DNA from: Oscillospiraceae bacterium
Lineage (GTDB): Bacteria > Bacillota > Clostridia > Oscillospirales > Oscillospiraceae
Length of the DNA: 40,679 bases
Reading direction: 5' to 3'
Assembly (NCBI GenBank): GCA_017549125.1
Contig: JAFYVL010000069.1
Span: 1-40,679 of the forward strand
The notes beneath the pieces were generated by a model. The model was not told the origin of the DNA, did not search any database, and was given only the letters and a program-made list of their open reading frames with translations. This document shows, piece by piece, positions 1-7,714 of this stretch. Made by a program: the position numbers and the translations under genes. The first letter of the stretch is position 1. Each line of letters opens with the position of its first letter.

Positions 1-48
1 GGACTGAAAATCCACGTGTCGTTGGTTCGATTCCGACCGGAGGCACCA
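1..48 (+). tRNA. tRNA-Phe (GAA), 3' part only
   Basis: The window opens inside a tRNA. The anticodon stem GGA/TCC encloses the loop CTGAAAA, giving anticodon GAA (Phe). A T arm (GTTGG, TTCGATT, CCGAC) and the acceptor strand CGGAGGC follow, then A and an encoded CCA. The 3' half closely resembles E. coli tRNA-Phe as I recall it. The D arm and 5' acceptor strand lie outside the window, so acceptor pairing cannot be checked. Confidence 0.9.
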
Positions 49-51
49 GAT

Positions 52-127
52 GCGGGTGTAGCTCATCCGGTAGAGCGCCACCTTGCCAAGGTGGAGGTAG
101 CGAGTTCGAGCCTCGTCACCCGCTCCA
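52..127 (+). tRNA. tRNA-Gly (GCC)
   Basis: Full cloverleaf: acceptor GCGGGTG (52-58) pairs with CACCCGC (117-123), followed by T and an encoded CCA. The anticodon loop TTGCCAA sits on a CCACC/GGTGG stem and gives GCC, Gly. It lies 3 nt after the preceding tRNA, so the two are surely co-transcribed. Confidence 0.97.
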
Positions 128-139
128 ATAAAATAAAAT

Positions 140-164
140 AGGAACGCGCTGCGTTCCTGTTTTT
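140..164 (+). terminator. Intrinsic terminator or processing hairpin between tRNAs
   Basis: The 8-bp stem AGGAACGC/GCGTTCCT with a 3-nt loop is followed by G and five T. It lies between tRNA-Gly and tRNA-Cys, so it either ends the Gly transcript or attenuates read-through into tRNA-Cys. Confidence 0.75.
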
Positions 165-171
165 ATAATTT

Positions 172-246
172 GGTACTGTAGCCAAGTGGTAAGGCACGAG
201 TCTGCAAAACTCTGATCCGCCAGTTCAAATCTGGCCAGTACCTCCA
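172..246 (+). tRNA. tRNA-Cys (GCA)
   Basis: Acceptor GGTACTG (172-178) pairs with CAGTACC (236-242), then T and an encoded CCA. The anticodon loop CTGCAAA on a GAGT/ACTC stem gives GCA, Cys. The short D arm (GCCAAGTGGTAAGGC) is typical of bacterial tRNA-Cys. Confidence 0.97.
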
Positions 247-248
247 GA

Positions 249-286
249 AAACAAAAAGCAAGTCTTTTGACTTGCTTTTTGTTTTC
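249..286 (+). terminator. Intrinsic terminator of the tRNA cluster
   Basis: AAAAAGCAAGTC pairs with GACTTGCTTTTT around a TTTT loop, starting directly after the tRNA-Cys CCA. The A-rich upstream and T-rich downstream arms would allow function on both strands. Confidence 0.85.
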
Positions 287-289
287 AAC

Positions 290-460
290 TAAGTGTGCCT
301 TGCGGCACGTGAAGTGATGCTACGCATCGTGAAGTTGCTACGCAGTGAAGTTTGCTTCGCAAGTGTTTTGGCACACTTAACTTCACTTTGCGCATAATCG
401 CAAAACTTCACTATGGCGACAGCCATAACTTCATATCGGCGAAGCCGATACTTCACTAAA
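290..460. repeat. Hairpin-rich palindromic repeat (GTGAAGT / ACTTCAC array)
   Basis: This is non-coding. An outer 10-bp inverted pair, TAAGTGTGCC (290-299) and GGCACACTTA (370-379), encloses several small palindromes (TGCGGCA, GATGCTACGCATC, TTTGCTTCGCAA) separated by GTGAAGT units. To the right, further palindromes (around TTTGCG..CGCAAA, ATGGCGACAGCCAT, ATCGGCGAAGCCGAT) are separated by the reverse complement ACTTCA(C). The whole can fold as nested hairpins. It resembles small dispersed repeats I recall from Oscillospiraceae; its function is unknown. Confidence 0.7.
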
Positions 461-506
461 AAAGCGATTTCGGTATGTTTGCATAAAAGTACAATAAAGA
501 CAAAAC

Positions 507-536
507 AAAAAGGACATCCAAACGGATGTCCTTTTT
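507..536 (+). terminator. Intrinsic terminator upstream of pepT
   Basis: AAAAAGGACATCC pairs with GGATGTCCTTTTT around AAAC, a strong hairpin with A and T tracts that could act in both directions. No gene ends just before it on the plus strand. It insulates the tRNA/repeat region from the pepT promoter 40 bp downstream. Confidence 0.75.
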
Positions 537-573
537 GCTTTGGAGAAATCTGGCCAGTAAATCAAGGCAATTC

Positions 574-602
574 TTGCCCTTTTTATCAGATAGTGCTATA
601 AT
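574..602 (+). promoter_or_regulatory. Sigma-A promoter of pepT
   Basis: TTGCCC (574-579), 17-bp spacer, TATAAT (597-602), with an extended -10 TGC just before it. The predicted leader is about 23 nt and carries the GAGAGGA ribosome-binding site of pepT. Confidence 0.75.
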
Positions 603-631
603 AAAACAAAAACCCAAGAGAGGAATGTCCT

Positions 632-1834
632 ATGACCGTAACAGAACGATTTTTAAAATATGTGTCCTTTGACACCCAATCCAATGAATTTTCCGAGACC
701 TGTCCCTCCACAGACAGCCAGAAACTGCTGGGTCAAGCCCTGGTAGAGGAAATGCTGTCTATGGGCATTGCCGATGCTCACATGGATGCCAACGGCTATG
801 TGTATGGCAGTATCCCCGGCGACCCGAATTTACCTACCATCGGTCTGATTGCCCATATGGACACAGCCCCCGATGCCTCCGGTGCCAATGTACAGGCCAA
901 GATTGTGGAATACAACGGTGGTGATATTCTGCTGAATGCCGACAAGGATATTTGGATGCGTTGCGCAGAGTACCCCAATCTGACCAAACACACCGGTAAG
1001 CACCTGATCGTTACAGATGGTACGACCCTCTTGGGCGCAGATAATAAGGCCGGTATTGCGGAGATCCTGACCGCTGCCCAGTTCCTGCTGAAGGCTCGCA
1101 TGAACCATGCTACCTTGAAGATCGCCTTTACCCCCGATGAGGAGATCGGCAGAGGTGCAGATCTGTTTGATGTGGAAAAATTCGGTGCTGACTATGCCTA
1201 TACCGTAGACGGCGGTACAGTAGGGGAGATCGAGTACGAGAATTTCAATGCCGCCGGTGCAAAGGTGGTATTCCGTGGGGTAAATATCCACCCCGGCTCT
1301 GCTAAGGATAAAATGGTCAATTCCCAGTACCTGGCCATGGCATTCCAAAGCCTGTTGCCTGCCATGGAAAAACCGGAGCATACGGAAGGCTATGAGGGCT
1401 TTATCCATCTGACGGATATGAACGGCACGGTGGAGCAGACCACTTTGCGCTATATTATCCGTGACCACGACCGGGAGAAATTCACCCAGAAGAAGGCCGC
1501 CATGGAATCTGCCGCAAAGGCAATCCAGGAACGCTATGGCGACCATTCTGTGGAACTGCAGATCCGTGACAGCTATTATAATATGCGTGAGAAAATCGAG
1601 CCTTGTATGTATATTATTGACCGTGCCAAGAAGGCTATGGCTAATGTTGGTATGACCCCGGTGGAAGTGCCCATCCGTGGCGGTACAGACGGCGCAAGAC
1701 TCTCCTTTATGGGTCTGCCTTGTCCCAATCTGTGTACCGGCGGTGAAAATTTCCATAGCCGCTATGAGTTTATTCCTGTGGAAGATCTGGAAGCCTGTAC
1801 CCAACTGTTGGTGCAAATTCTCACAACCTTATAA
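632..1834 (+). CDS. pepT: Peptidase T (tripeptide aminopeptidase)
   Basis: Cytoplasmic M20-family metallopeptidase, 400 residues, about the usual PepT length, which removes the N-terminal residue of tripeptides. The dizinc-site motifs are all visible: IAHMDTAPD (H75, D77), LLGADNKAG (D137, bridging), TPDEEIGRG (E170 base, E171), YTVDGG (D193), and near the C-terminus NFHSRYE with the last His ligand. The dimerisation lid lies between about residues 205 and 320. The ATG at 632 follows GAGAGGA at a good distance and its own promoter, and a strong terminator follows, so this is a monocistronic housekeeping gene. Confidence 0.95.
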   Translation: MTVTERFLKYVSFDTQSNEFSETCPSTDSQKLLGQALVEEMLSMGIADAHMDANGYVYGSIPGDPNLPTIGLIAHMDTAPDASGANVQAKIVEYNGGDILLNADKDIWMRCAEYPNLTKHTGKHLIVTDGTTLLGADNKAGIAEILTAAQFLLKARMNHATLKIAFTPDEEIGRGADLFDVEKFGADYAYTVDGGTVGEIEYENFNAAGAKVVFRGVNIHPGSAKDKMVNSQYLAMAFQSLLPAMEKPEHTEGYEGFIHLTDMNGTVEQTTLRYIIRDHDREKFTQKKAAMESAAKAIQERYGDHSVELQIRDSYYNMREKIEPCMYIIDRAKKAMANVGMTPVEVPIRGGTDGARLSFMGLPCPNLCTGGENFHSRYEFIPVEDLEACTQLLVQILTTL

Positions 1835-1838
1835 GCAA

Positions 1839-1872
1839 CCATCCCTCCGATCTGGATCGGAGGGATGTTTTT
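1839..1872 (+). terminator. Intrinsic terminator of pepT
   Basis: CATCCCTCCGATC pairs with GATCGGAGGGATG around a TG loop and is followed by TTTTT, 5 bp after the pepT stop codon. Confidence 0.93.
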
Positions 1873-1918
1873 AGGTACATATCCTTAATATATTATGTGA
1901 AAATCTTAATATATGTAA

Positions 1919-1947
1919 TTGTTTCCTGAATTATGGCATGTTACAAT
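1919..1947 (+). promoter_or_regulatory. Promoter of the alkaline phosphatase gene
   Basis: TTGTTT (1919-1924), 17-bp spacer, TACAAT (1942-1947), with an extended -10 TG two bases upstream. It leaves a leader of about 85 nt before the ATG at 2040. No Pho-box-like direct repeat was obvious, but this was judged only by eye. Confidence 0.6.
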
Positions 1948-2039
1948 CTAAAAGCCGAGATGTTTTCTTGCATAGGAAAATATTTGTGAATCATATCGAA
2001 TTGTACTCGATTCGGTAAAAAACAGGAGGAAAATCAAGT

Positions 2040-5000
2040 ATGAAGATGAAGTTTTTATCTCTGCTGTTGGTTCTGATGCTGGTGATTGGTGTCACCACCA
2101 TGACCGTTATGGCAGAAGAACCTGCGCACGCCAACCACTGCGTTTGCGGTGGCGGCTGTGAGGGCATAGGTGATCACACCTGTGCTGCTATCGAAAACTG
2201 GACACCTTTCTCTGAAAGTGTTCTGGAGTATGATTCTGCATCAAAAACCTATAGTCTGCCTACCGGTAACTATTACCTGACAGGCCAGACGACCATTACC
2301 GGCAAGTCTCTGACTATCATGCCCGGTGCGGAGGTTACTTTCTGTCTCAATGGCTATCAGATGACCACCTCCAGCCGTACCTTCAAAGTCAATGGTACTT
2401 TGAATATTACGGATTGCCAGACAACCGGTAAGATCATCGGTAACTCCGGTAACGCCCCTGTTCTTTACACCTACAATGGAGCCCATGTGAACCTGTTTGG
2501 TGGCACGCTGACCGGTAAGTCCGGTGTGACCCGTAACTGGGGCGGCGTTGTGGCGCTCTCTAACGATGCAGGTCTTACCGGTGCTGAGGGTAGCAGCTCC
2601 ATGACTATGTACGGCGGTACCATTGACGCTTCCAAGCTGACCATCACCAAGACAGCTTCCGGCACCAATGGCGGCGGTGGTGCAGTTTACATTAGTGGTG
2701 GAACCTCCACACCTGCAACCTTCATTCAGTACGGCGGTACTGTCAAGGCCGCTAAGTCCGTAGAGGGCAACGGTGCGGCCATTGTCTGTGTTGCAGGCGA
2801 TATCATCAAGATTCTGGACCAGGCTGTGGTCACCAGCGGCGAAGCCGGTGGTTACGGCAATGGTATCTATGCAGCCAAGGGTGCTACCGTTGTTGTGGGC
2901 GGCAATGCCAAGGTCGATGATGTGTACATTCCCAGCGGTTTGGACCCCATTTCTGTTCAAAATCTGACCGGTTCTGTGGGCATTTCAACAGCTAAGACCA
3001 ATGAGGCTGTTTTGGCCATCTGCGACAGCGCAGCAAGTGCCAAAAACCTGGTTTGCAATGTTGCCAGTAGAGCCTTGGGTGTTACCCAGGTTGAGGGTCA
3101 GTTCCAGGTGAAACTGGTGGAGCATGCGGACCACTGCACCTGCGGCGGTAAGCTGACCGGTGTTGCTGCGCAGAATCACACCTGTGCAGAAACCGCACCT
3201 ACCTGGACGGCGCTGACCAGCGCAAACATCGTTCGTGATGCCGGTATTATTGTGAAATCCGATCGTTCCAGCAGCTTCGATATGTTTGCCCAGAGCGGCC
3301 ACTACTATCTGAGCGAGAACATCACCCTGACAAGAAACTTTGAGATTCGTCCCGGCCAGGAGATCACCATTTGTCTGAATGGTTACACCCTGACCACCAC
3401 CCAGGCACAGAGCATTTTCCGTGTGACCGGTGGTACGCTGAACATCTGCGATTGTTCCAACAAGGGTACTGTAACCTCCAGCTGGGCAGATACCGGCCCT
3501 ATTGTGTACTTGCTCAACGGCTATGCCAATGTAACAGAGGGTTGTACCTTCAATTTCTACGGTGGTAATCTCACCGCAGAAGGCACTAACACCGAAGCTA
3601 ATGGCGGTGTTATTCAGATCGCCAATAGCAGCAGTGCGAAAGCCGTGGCCACCATGAATATGTATGGCGGCACCATTACCGGTGTTTCCCGTAAGAACGG
3701 CGGCTGTATCAGCATGGTCAACTCTTCTTTGGCAGTGCTGAACATCTATGGTGGTACCATCCAGGGCGGCAGCGGTGCTGTTCTTGGCGGTGGTAACATC
3801 ATCTGCAACGTGGGCAGTATGTATGTCTACGGCGGTACGATCCAAAACGGCACCGGCACCAACGGTGGTAATATTTATGTTGGTGCGAAGGCTTCTTGTA
3901 CCATTTCCGGCGGTATTATTTCCGGCGGTGTGGCTACCGAGAAGGGCGGCAACATCTACAACGAAGGCAGCCTGACGATTACCGGTGGTGAACTGAGTAA
4001 TATTACTGAAACCGCAACTGCCAAGACCGGCGGTGTGATTTACACCAAGGGCGCTATGTCCATTTCTAACGCTACCATTTCCGGTGGTAATGCCAGCGCA
4101 AGCCCCAGCGGCGGCGGTATTGCTTTGGCAGGCGGCTGCACTGCAACCATCACGGACTCTGTGATCAATGCAGGTTGGGGTGCTCGCGGCGGCATGATCA
4201 ATGTTTGCGGTACCGGTACTGTGCTGACCATTACCGACTCACAGCTCAACGGCTTTACTGATGAAAATCCCTATATGGGAAGCGGCAAGGCAGATACCGG
4301 CAACGGCATTTGGGTCGAACAGAATGGTCGCTTGAACCTGGTCGGCGATGTGGTTATGACCGGCGATGGCGCAGATTTGGTTTGCGCTGACTATCGTAAC
4401 GGTGGCGAGGATACCCTCATCGATGTTACCTTGCTGGATACCCAGGAGCCCATCTACCTGAGAAGACAAGATGTGAAACCCGGTAAGGCTGTGTATGCCG
4501 GCGACAATGCCGATTTGATCTTTGAAGCAGCCGACGGTAAGATTGTGGAATACAATCCCCAAGATCAGTACTACTATGTATATCACCTGACCATTTATGG
4601 TTACGATGCCCAGGGCAATGAGATCCTGAGAGCAAAGAATCTGGAAGATGCTTTGGCAGCAGGTGCTGATTGCTACCAGGTCCGTGAAAATCTGGATGGT
4701 CTGCAGATCCCTCAGAGCATCATCCTGGACCTCTATGGCTGTAAGGTTAGCAATGCTGTGATTCCTGCAGGTGTGACCCTGTCTCTGGTGGATACCAAGA
4801 CCGAGAATTATCAAAATAATAAGGCAGGTAGCCTGTCCGGTACTGTGGAAGGCACTGTAGAATCCCTGGCCAGCTTCAATAACAACGACTACCTGGTAGT
4901 CAACCAGGATGGCACATATTCTGCCCACTGCTACTTGGTATATCTTTCCCATATCTCCCTGGATCCCCATAACGATGCCCTGGGCTACAAGACACTGCTC

Positions 5001-6392
5001 AAGGGCGACGATCTTGTGCAGAGCCAGGTAACCGGCTACGGTTACTATCTGGGCGTGGAAGGCGGCCAGATGAAGGAGTTTGTGAAGGAGGGCGCACCCA
5101 AGGATGCTACCTTCAGCCTGCGTCTGAAGAACATTCTTGCTCATAACGGTGGTGAAATGCCCATCATCGGCTACCCGGTTGTCTACTTTGGTGATCTGGA
5201 ATGTACTGCAGACCAGTACTCCGTCACCATGAAGCAGACTGTGCAAAAGATCAACGCGACCTGGCACAGATATACGCAGACACAAAAAGATGCTGTCATG
5301 GCTCTTTGCGAGATTTACAATACCACGGTCTCCCAGTGGGATCTGTTCAATATGTATCCCACCGGAGAAGCCAATCCCATCAAGAACATTATTCTGATTA
5401 TTGGCGACGGTATGGGTGATGCCCAGATTCGTGCCGGTGAGCTGGCTTCCGGAAAGACCTTTGCGTTCCGTGATTGGGAGAACGTCTATTGCAATACCAA
5501 CTCTCTGCGTCTGGCTACAGGCTTGCCTGTGCAGACCACAGACTCTGCAGCCGGCGGTACTGCTCTGGCTACCGGCTATCTGACCAACAACGAAAAGATC
5601 GGTGTGGATCCCAATGGTACAGAACTGAAAACTATTCTGGACTGGGCAAAGGAATACGGCAAGTCTACCGGCGTACTTTCCACCGATGATATGTCCGGTG
5701 CAACCCCCACCGCATTCTCCGGACATACCCTCAGTCGCTATGGTAAAGAAGAGATCCTGAAGTCCCAATTGACCTCCGGTGTGGATCTGCTTTGCACCGA
5801 TACCAGCGAACTGGCAAGATCCCTGAAAACAGATATTATAGCCAACGGCTATACCTACTGCACCGACCTGAGCCAGATGGAGGCTGCTATGGGTGATGAT
5901 ATGCTGTACTGCCTGTTGAATATGGGTCGCAGCTCTTCTTTGAAGCTGGAGACCGTAGTGCCTTATGCGCTGAACTACCTGGATCAGAACGAGGAAGGCT
6001 TTGTGATCATGATCGAGCAGGCCTTTATCGACAAGTACTGCCACGAGTGGGATATTGCAGGTACGCAGGACACCTCTAACTCTCTGAACAACACCGTAGA
6101 AGTGGTTCTGGAGTGGCTGGGTGATCGTACTGACACCGCTATCATCGTTACCGCTGACCATGAAACCGGCGGTCTGTCCGTAGGTGAAGAGGGTCAATAT
6201 GCGAATACCTATACTTCTGCTTCCGGTAATACCTTCTCCTATGAGTATACCACGGAGAAGCATAGTGCTACACCTGTCTTTGCTTACTGGTATGGCTTTG
6301 ATGTAGATATGACTCCTTATTACCTGGATGAAGAGCAGACCATCATTAAGAATATCAGCATCTTTGATATGATGATGAATTTGCTGAAATAA
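2040..6392 (+). CDS. Secreted beta-helix / PhoA-type alkaline phosphatase fusion
   Basis: 1450 residues. A signal peptide (1-25, cut after VMA) precedes two beta-helix-like blocks, each opened by a Cys/His-rich motif: HCVCGG..HTC near residue 33 and HCTCGG..HTC at 365-382. Both are rich in YGGTI / ISGG turns typical of parallel beta-helix surface proteins. Residues about 893-1112 match the 'DLNG' module of the giant proteins further right. Residues about 1116-1450 are alkaline phosphatase: IGDGMGD (D1123), nucleophile DSAAGG (S1169), ATPTAF (T1222), E1326/D1331/H1335, TADHETGG (D1373, H1374) and H1408. The residue matching E. coli D153 is Gly. Metal-dependent release of phosphate outside the cell is inferred. 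No sortase or S-layer anchor is visible. Confidence 0.9.
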   Translation: MKMKFLSLLLVLMLVIGVTTMTVMAEEPAHANHCVCGGGCEGIGDHTCAAIENWTPFSESVLEYDSASKTYSLPTGNYYLTGQTTITGKSLTIMPGAEVTFCLNGYQMTTSSRTFKVNGTLNITDCQTTGKIIGNSGNAPVLYTYNGAHVNLFGGTLTGKSGVTRNWGGVVALSNDAGLTGAEGSSSMTMYGGTIDASKLTITKTASGTNGGGGAVYISGGTSTPATFIQYGGTVKAAKSVEGNGAAIVCVAGDIIKILDQAVVTSGEAGGYGNGIYAAKGATVVVGGNAKVDDVYIPSGLDPISVQNLTGSVGISTAKTNEAVLAICDSAASAKNLVCNVASRALGVTQVEGQFQVKLVEHADHCTCGGKLTGVAAQNHTCAETAPTWTALTSANIVRDAGIIVKSDRSSSFDMFAQSGHYYLSENITLTRNFEIRPGQEITICLNGYTLTTTQAQSIFRVTGGTLNICDCSNKGTVTSSWADTGPIVYLLNGYANVTEGCTFNFYGGNLTAEGTNTEANGGVIQIANSSSAKAVATMNMYGGTITGVSRKNGGCISMVNSSLAVLNIYGGTIQGGSGAVLGGGNIICNVGSMYVYGGTIQNGTGTNGGNIYVGAKASCTISGGIISGGVATEKGGNIYNEGSLTITGGELSNITETATAKTGGVIYTKGAMSISNATISGGNASASPSGGGIALAGGCTATITDSVINAGWGARGGMINVCGTGTVLTITDSQLNGFTDENPYMGSGKADTGNGIWVEQNGRLNLVGDVVMTGDGADLVCADYRNGGEDTLIDVTLLDTQEPIYLRRQDVKPGKAVYAGDNADLIFEAADGKIVEYNPQDQYYYVYHLTIYGYDAQGNEILRAKNLEDALAAGADCYQVRENLDGLQIPQSIILDLYGCKVSNAVIPAGVTLSLVDTKTENYQNNKAGSLSGTVEGTVESLASFNNNDYLVVNQDGTYSAHCYLVYLSHISLDPHNDALGYKTLLKGDDLVQSQVTGYGYYLGVEGGQMKEFVKEGAPKDATFSLRLKNILAHNGGEMPIIGYPVVYFGDLECTADQYSVTMKQTVQKINATWHRYTQTQKDAVMALCEIYNTTVSQWDLFNMYPTGEANPIKNIILIIGDGMGDAQIRAGELASGKTFAFRDWENVYCNTNSLRLATGLPVQTTDSAAGGTALATGYLTNNEKIGVDPNGTELKTILDWAKEYGKSTGVLSTDDMSGATPTAFSGHTLSRYGKEEILKSQLTSGVDLLCTDTSELARSLKTDIIANGYTYCTDLSQMEAAMGDDMLYCLLNMGRSSSLKLETVVPYALNYLDQNEEGFVIMIEQAFIDKYCHEWDIAGTQDTSNSLNNTVEVVLEWLGDRTDTAIIVTADHETGGLSVGEEGQYANTYTSASGNTFSYEYTTEKHSATPVFAYWYGFDVDMTPYYLDEEQTIIKNISIFDMMMNLLK
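4716..5376 (+). repeat. 'DLNG' module, divergent copy in the phosphatase protein
   Basis: Residues about 893-1112 of the alkaline phosphatase fusion follow, block by block, the ~240-residue module of the proteins at 13592, 17604 and 27902: LDLYG for VDLNG, then GYKTLLKGDDLVQ for GYKAEFYADE, TFSLRLKNI for ELTLRVKNF, and a helical end YTQTQKDAVMAL for YTNEQLQAVRDM. The catalytic domain starts directly after it. Confidence 0.6.
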
Positions 6393-6396
6393 CATG

Positions 6397-6432
6397 AAAA
6401 CACCGTAGCCGCTTTGTCGGCTACGGTGTTTT
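6397..6432. terminator. Bidirectional terminator between convergent genes
   Basis: AAAACACCGTAGCCG pairs with CGGCTACGGTGTTTT around CTTTGT, 4 bp after the phosphatase stop codon. The A and T tracts let it serve the plus-strand gene and, less directly, the LysR gene arriving on the minus strand. Confidence 0.9.
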
Positions 6433-6442
6433 AAGTCTACAG

Positions 6443-6482
6443 TGTCATTGCGAACCAGCCCGCAGGCTGGTGTGGCAATCCG
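6443..6482. repeat. Dispersed palindromic element (TGTCATTGCGA .. TGGCAATCCG type)
   Basis: The ends TGTCATTGCGA and TGTGGCAATCCG flank an inner palindrome, CCAGCCCGCAGGCTGG. I recall this layout as a dispersed intergenic repeat in many Clostridia and other bacteria. It lies between the terminator and the end of the LysR gene. Confidence 0.65.
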
Positions 6483-6506
6483 TTTTCTTTATAAAAGCGC
6501 GTTTTC

Positions 6507-7460
6507 TCATGTATGGGCTAAATCTCCCAGGCTGGCAATGAAGGCATCCATGGCCTTAGAGCGAAATTTATTGCGCTTGTAGGAAATAAAGATTTGACGC
6601 TGGGCATGCTCCGTGGGCAGAGGATAGAACAGGATCTTGCTGTGATCCACTCCTCGAATATTGCGGATCAGCGTATCGCTGACCACAGAAGCTGCCGTAC
6701 CCATCTCAATATAGGCATACAGAGTTGCCAGGCGATCCATTTCAAAAAGAACCTGGGGGCGGAAATCGGTGGCTTCAAAAATCGCATCCGTGTGCCGTCT
6801 GGCATCGTTGTTTCGATTCATGAGAATAAAGGGGACGTGCGTAAAACGCTCCAAGGGGACAGGCGCAGGGGATAGGTTGCCATTTGCAATATTGTCAAAA
6901 GACAATTGGTGATTCTCCAAACCTATATTTTCCTTGAAATTTGCAGGCACGGCCAGGTACAATCGCTCCGTTGCCAGATGCCGCTGCTCAAAAATATCCC
7001 CTGGCAAAACCTGGTTATCGATCACAATATCCAGATGACCTGCAGAAATCTCATTTTCCAGGGTGGTGGAGTTGGCATCCAAAAGGGATAGATGAATGCC
7101 GGGATATTTCTGGGCAAAGGCGGAAATAAACCGGGGGAGTACCAGGGAGGACAGCAGCTGATTACTGCCAATACCCAAAGAACCGGCCTCTAAATGATTC
7201 ACAGACCGCAGATAGCTGTCAAAGGAATCCTCCACCTGCCGAATGGATTCCACAGCGGCAATATATTGCTGACCCGCTTCGGTGAGGGTGATGGGTTTGG
7301 TGGTGCGATCAAACAGGGGAACACCCATTTGCTGCTCCAACTTTTTCACGGTCAGACTTAAAGAAGGCTGTGCAATAAACAGCTTTTGTGCCGCCCGGGA
7401 AAAACTCTGCTCCCGATAGATGGTGTAGATCAACTCCCGATGCCGAAATAAATCGTCCAT
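6507..7460 (-). CDS. LysR-family transcriptional regulator
   Basis: 317 residues from the ATG at 7460, preceded by GGGGAGG (7470-7476). The longer frame reaching 7598 would begin inside a dispersed repeat without a ribosome-binding site. Residues 1-60 form the winged helix-turn-helix (FSRAAQKLF, then QPSLSLTVKKLEQ), followed by a linker helix and a periplasmic-binding-protein-like effector domain from about residue 90 (GSLGIGSNQLL onward). It is transcribed away from aspartate ammonia-lyase, so it probably controls that gene. The effector, perhaps aspartate or a C4-dicarboxylate, is a guess from the neighbour. Confidence 0.92.
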   Translation of the reverse strand: MDDLFRHRELIYTIYREQSFSRAAQKLFIAQPSLSLTVKKLEQQMGVPLFDRTTKPITLTEAGQQYIAAVESIRQVEDSFDSYLRSVNHLEAGSLGIGSNQLLSSLVLPRFISAFAQKYPGIHLSLLDANSTTLENEISAGHLDIVIDNQVLPGDIFEQRHLATERLYLAVPANFKENIGLENHQLSFDNIANGNLSPAPVPLERFTHVPFILMNRNNDARRHTDAIFEATDFRPQVLFEMDRLATLYAYIEMGTAASVVSDTLIRNIRGVDHSKILFYPLPTEHAQRQIFISYKRNKFRSKAMDAFIASLGDLAHT

Positions 7461-7477
7461 AACCAATATCCTCCCCA

Positions 7478-7542
7478 GTAGGGCGGGGCATTCCCAAGCC
7501 TTCTCCTGGGAGAAGGTGCCCCAAAGGGGCGGATGAGGGGGA
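7478..7542. repeat. Dispersed repeat with two small hairpins
   Basis: Read on the minus strand it starts TCCCCCTCATCCGCCCC and contains the palindromes GCCCCTTTGGGGC and CCTTCTCCCAGGAGAAGG. This is a recurrent intergenic repeat type in Clostridia from memory. It lies directly upstream of the LysR ribosome-binding site, hence in its leader or promoter area. Confidence 0.6.
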
Positions 7543-7644
7543 ATATTTACCGCACCTAATACTGAGAATATCATACCAACAGTAGCTGTCAATGTCAATA
7601 ATAATATAATAAAAAAATTATAATAACTATATTAATATAAATAT

Positions 7645-7673
7645 TTGCTTATATAGCTTTCCAGTGCTATACT
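7645..7673 (+). promoter_or_regulatory. Promoter of aspartate ammonia-lyase
   Basis: TTGCTT (7645-7650), 17-bp spacer, TATACT (7668-7673), with an extended -10 TGC. The AT-rich stretch 7595-7645 between the divergent genes is the likely LysR binding area; it holds the imperfect dyad TAATTATAATAACTATATTA at about 7617-7636, but no single LysR box stands out. Confidence 0.7.
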
Positions 7674-7714
7674 CCATAAGGTTTAAAAATTATACATATT
7701 TTGGAGTGTTACTT

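Noticed and set aside
290-460. Possible CRISPR array
   Set aside because: The repeated unit is only about 7 bp, turns direction midway, and the spacers are palindromes rather than unique sequence of constant length.
413-601. A 62-codon frame before pepT
   Set aside because: It runs through the hairpin repeat and a terminator, has no ribosome-binding site and ends on the pepT promoter.
7461-7598. N-terminal extension of the LysR regulator
   Set aside because: The extension translates a dispersed repeat, lacks a ribosome-binding site and precedes the normal LysR start, which has a good one.
7617-7636. A defined LysR binding box before aspA
   Set aside because: The region is so AT-rich that many imperfect dyads exist; none is clearly better than the others.
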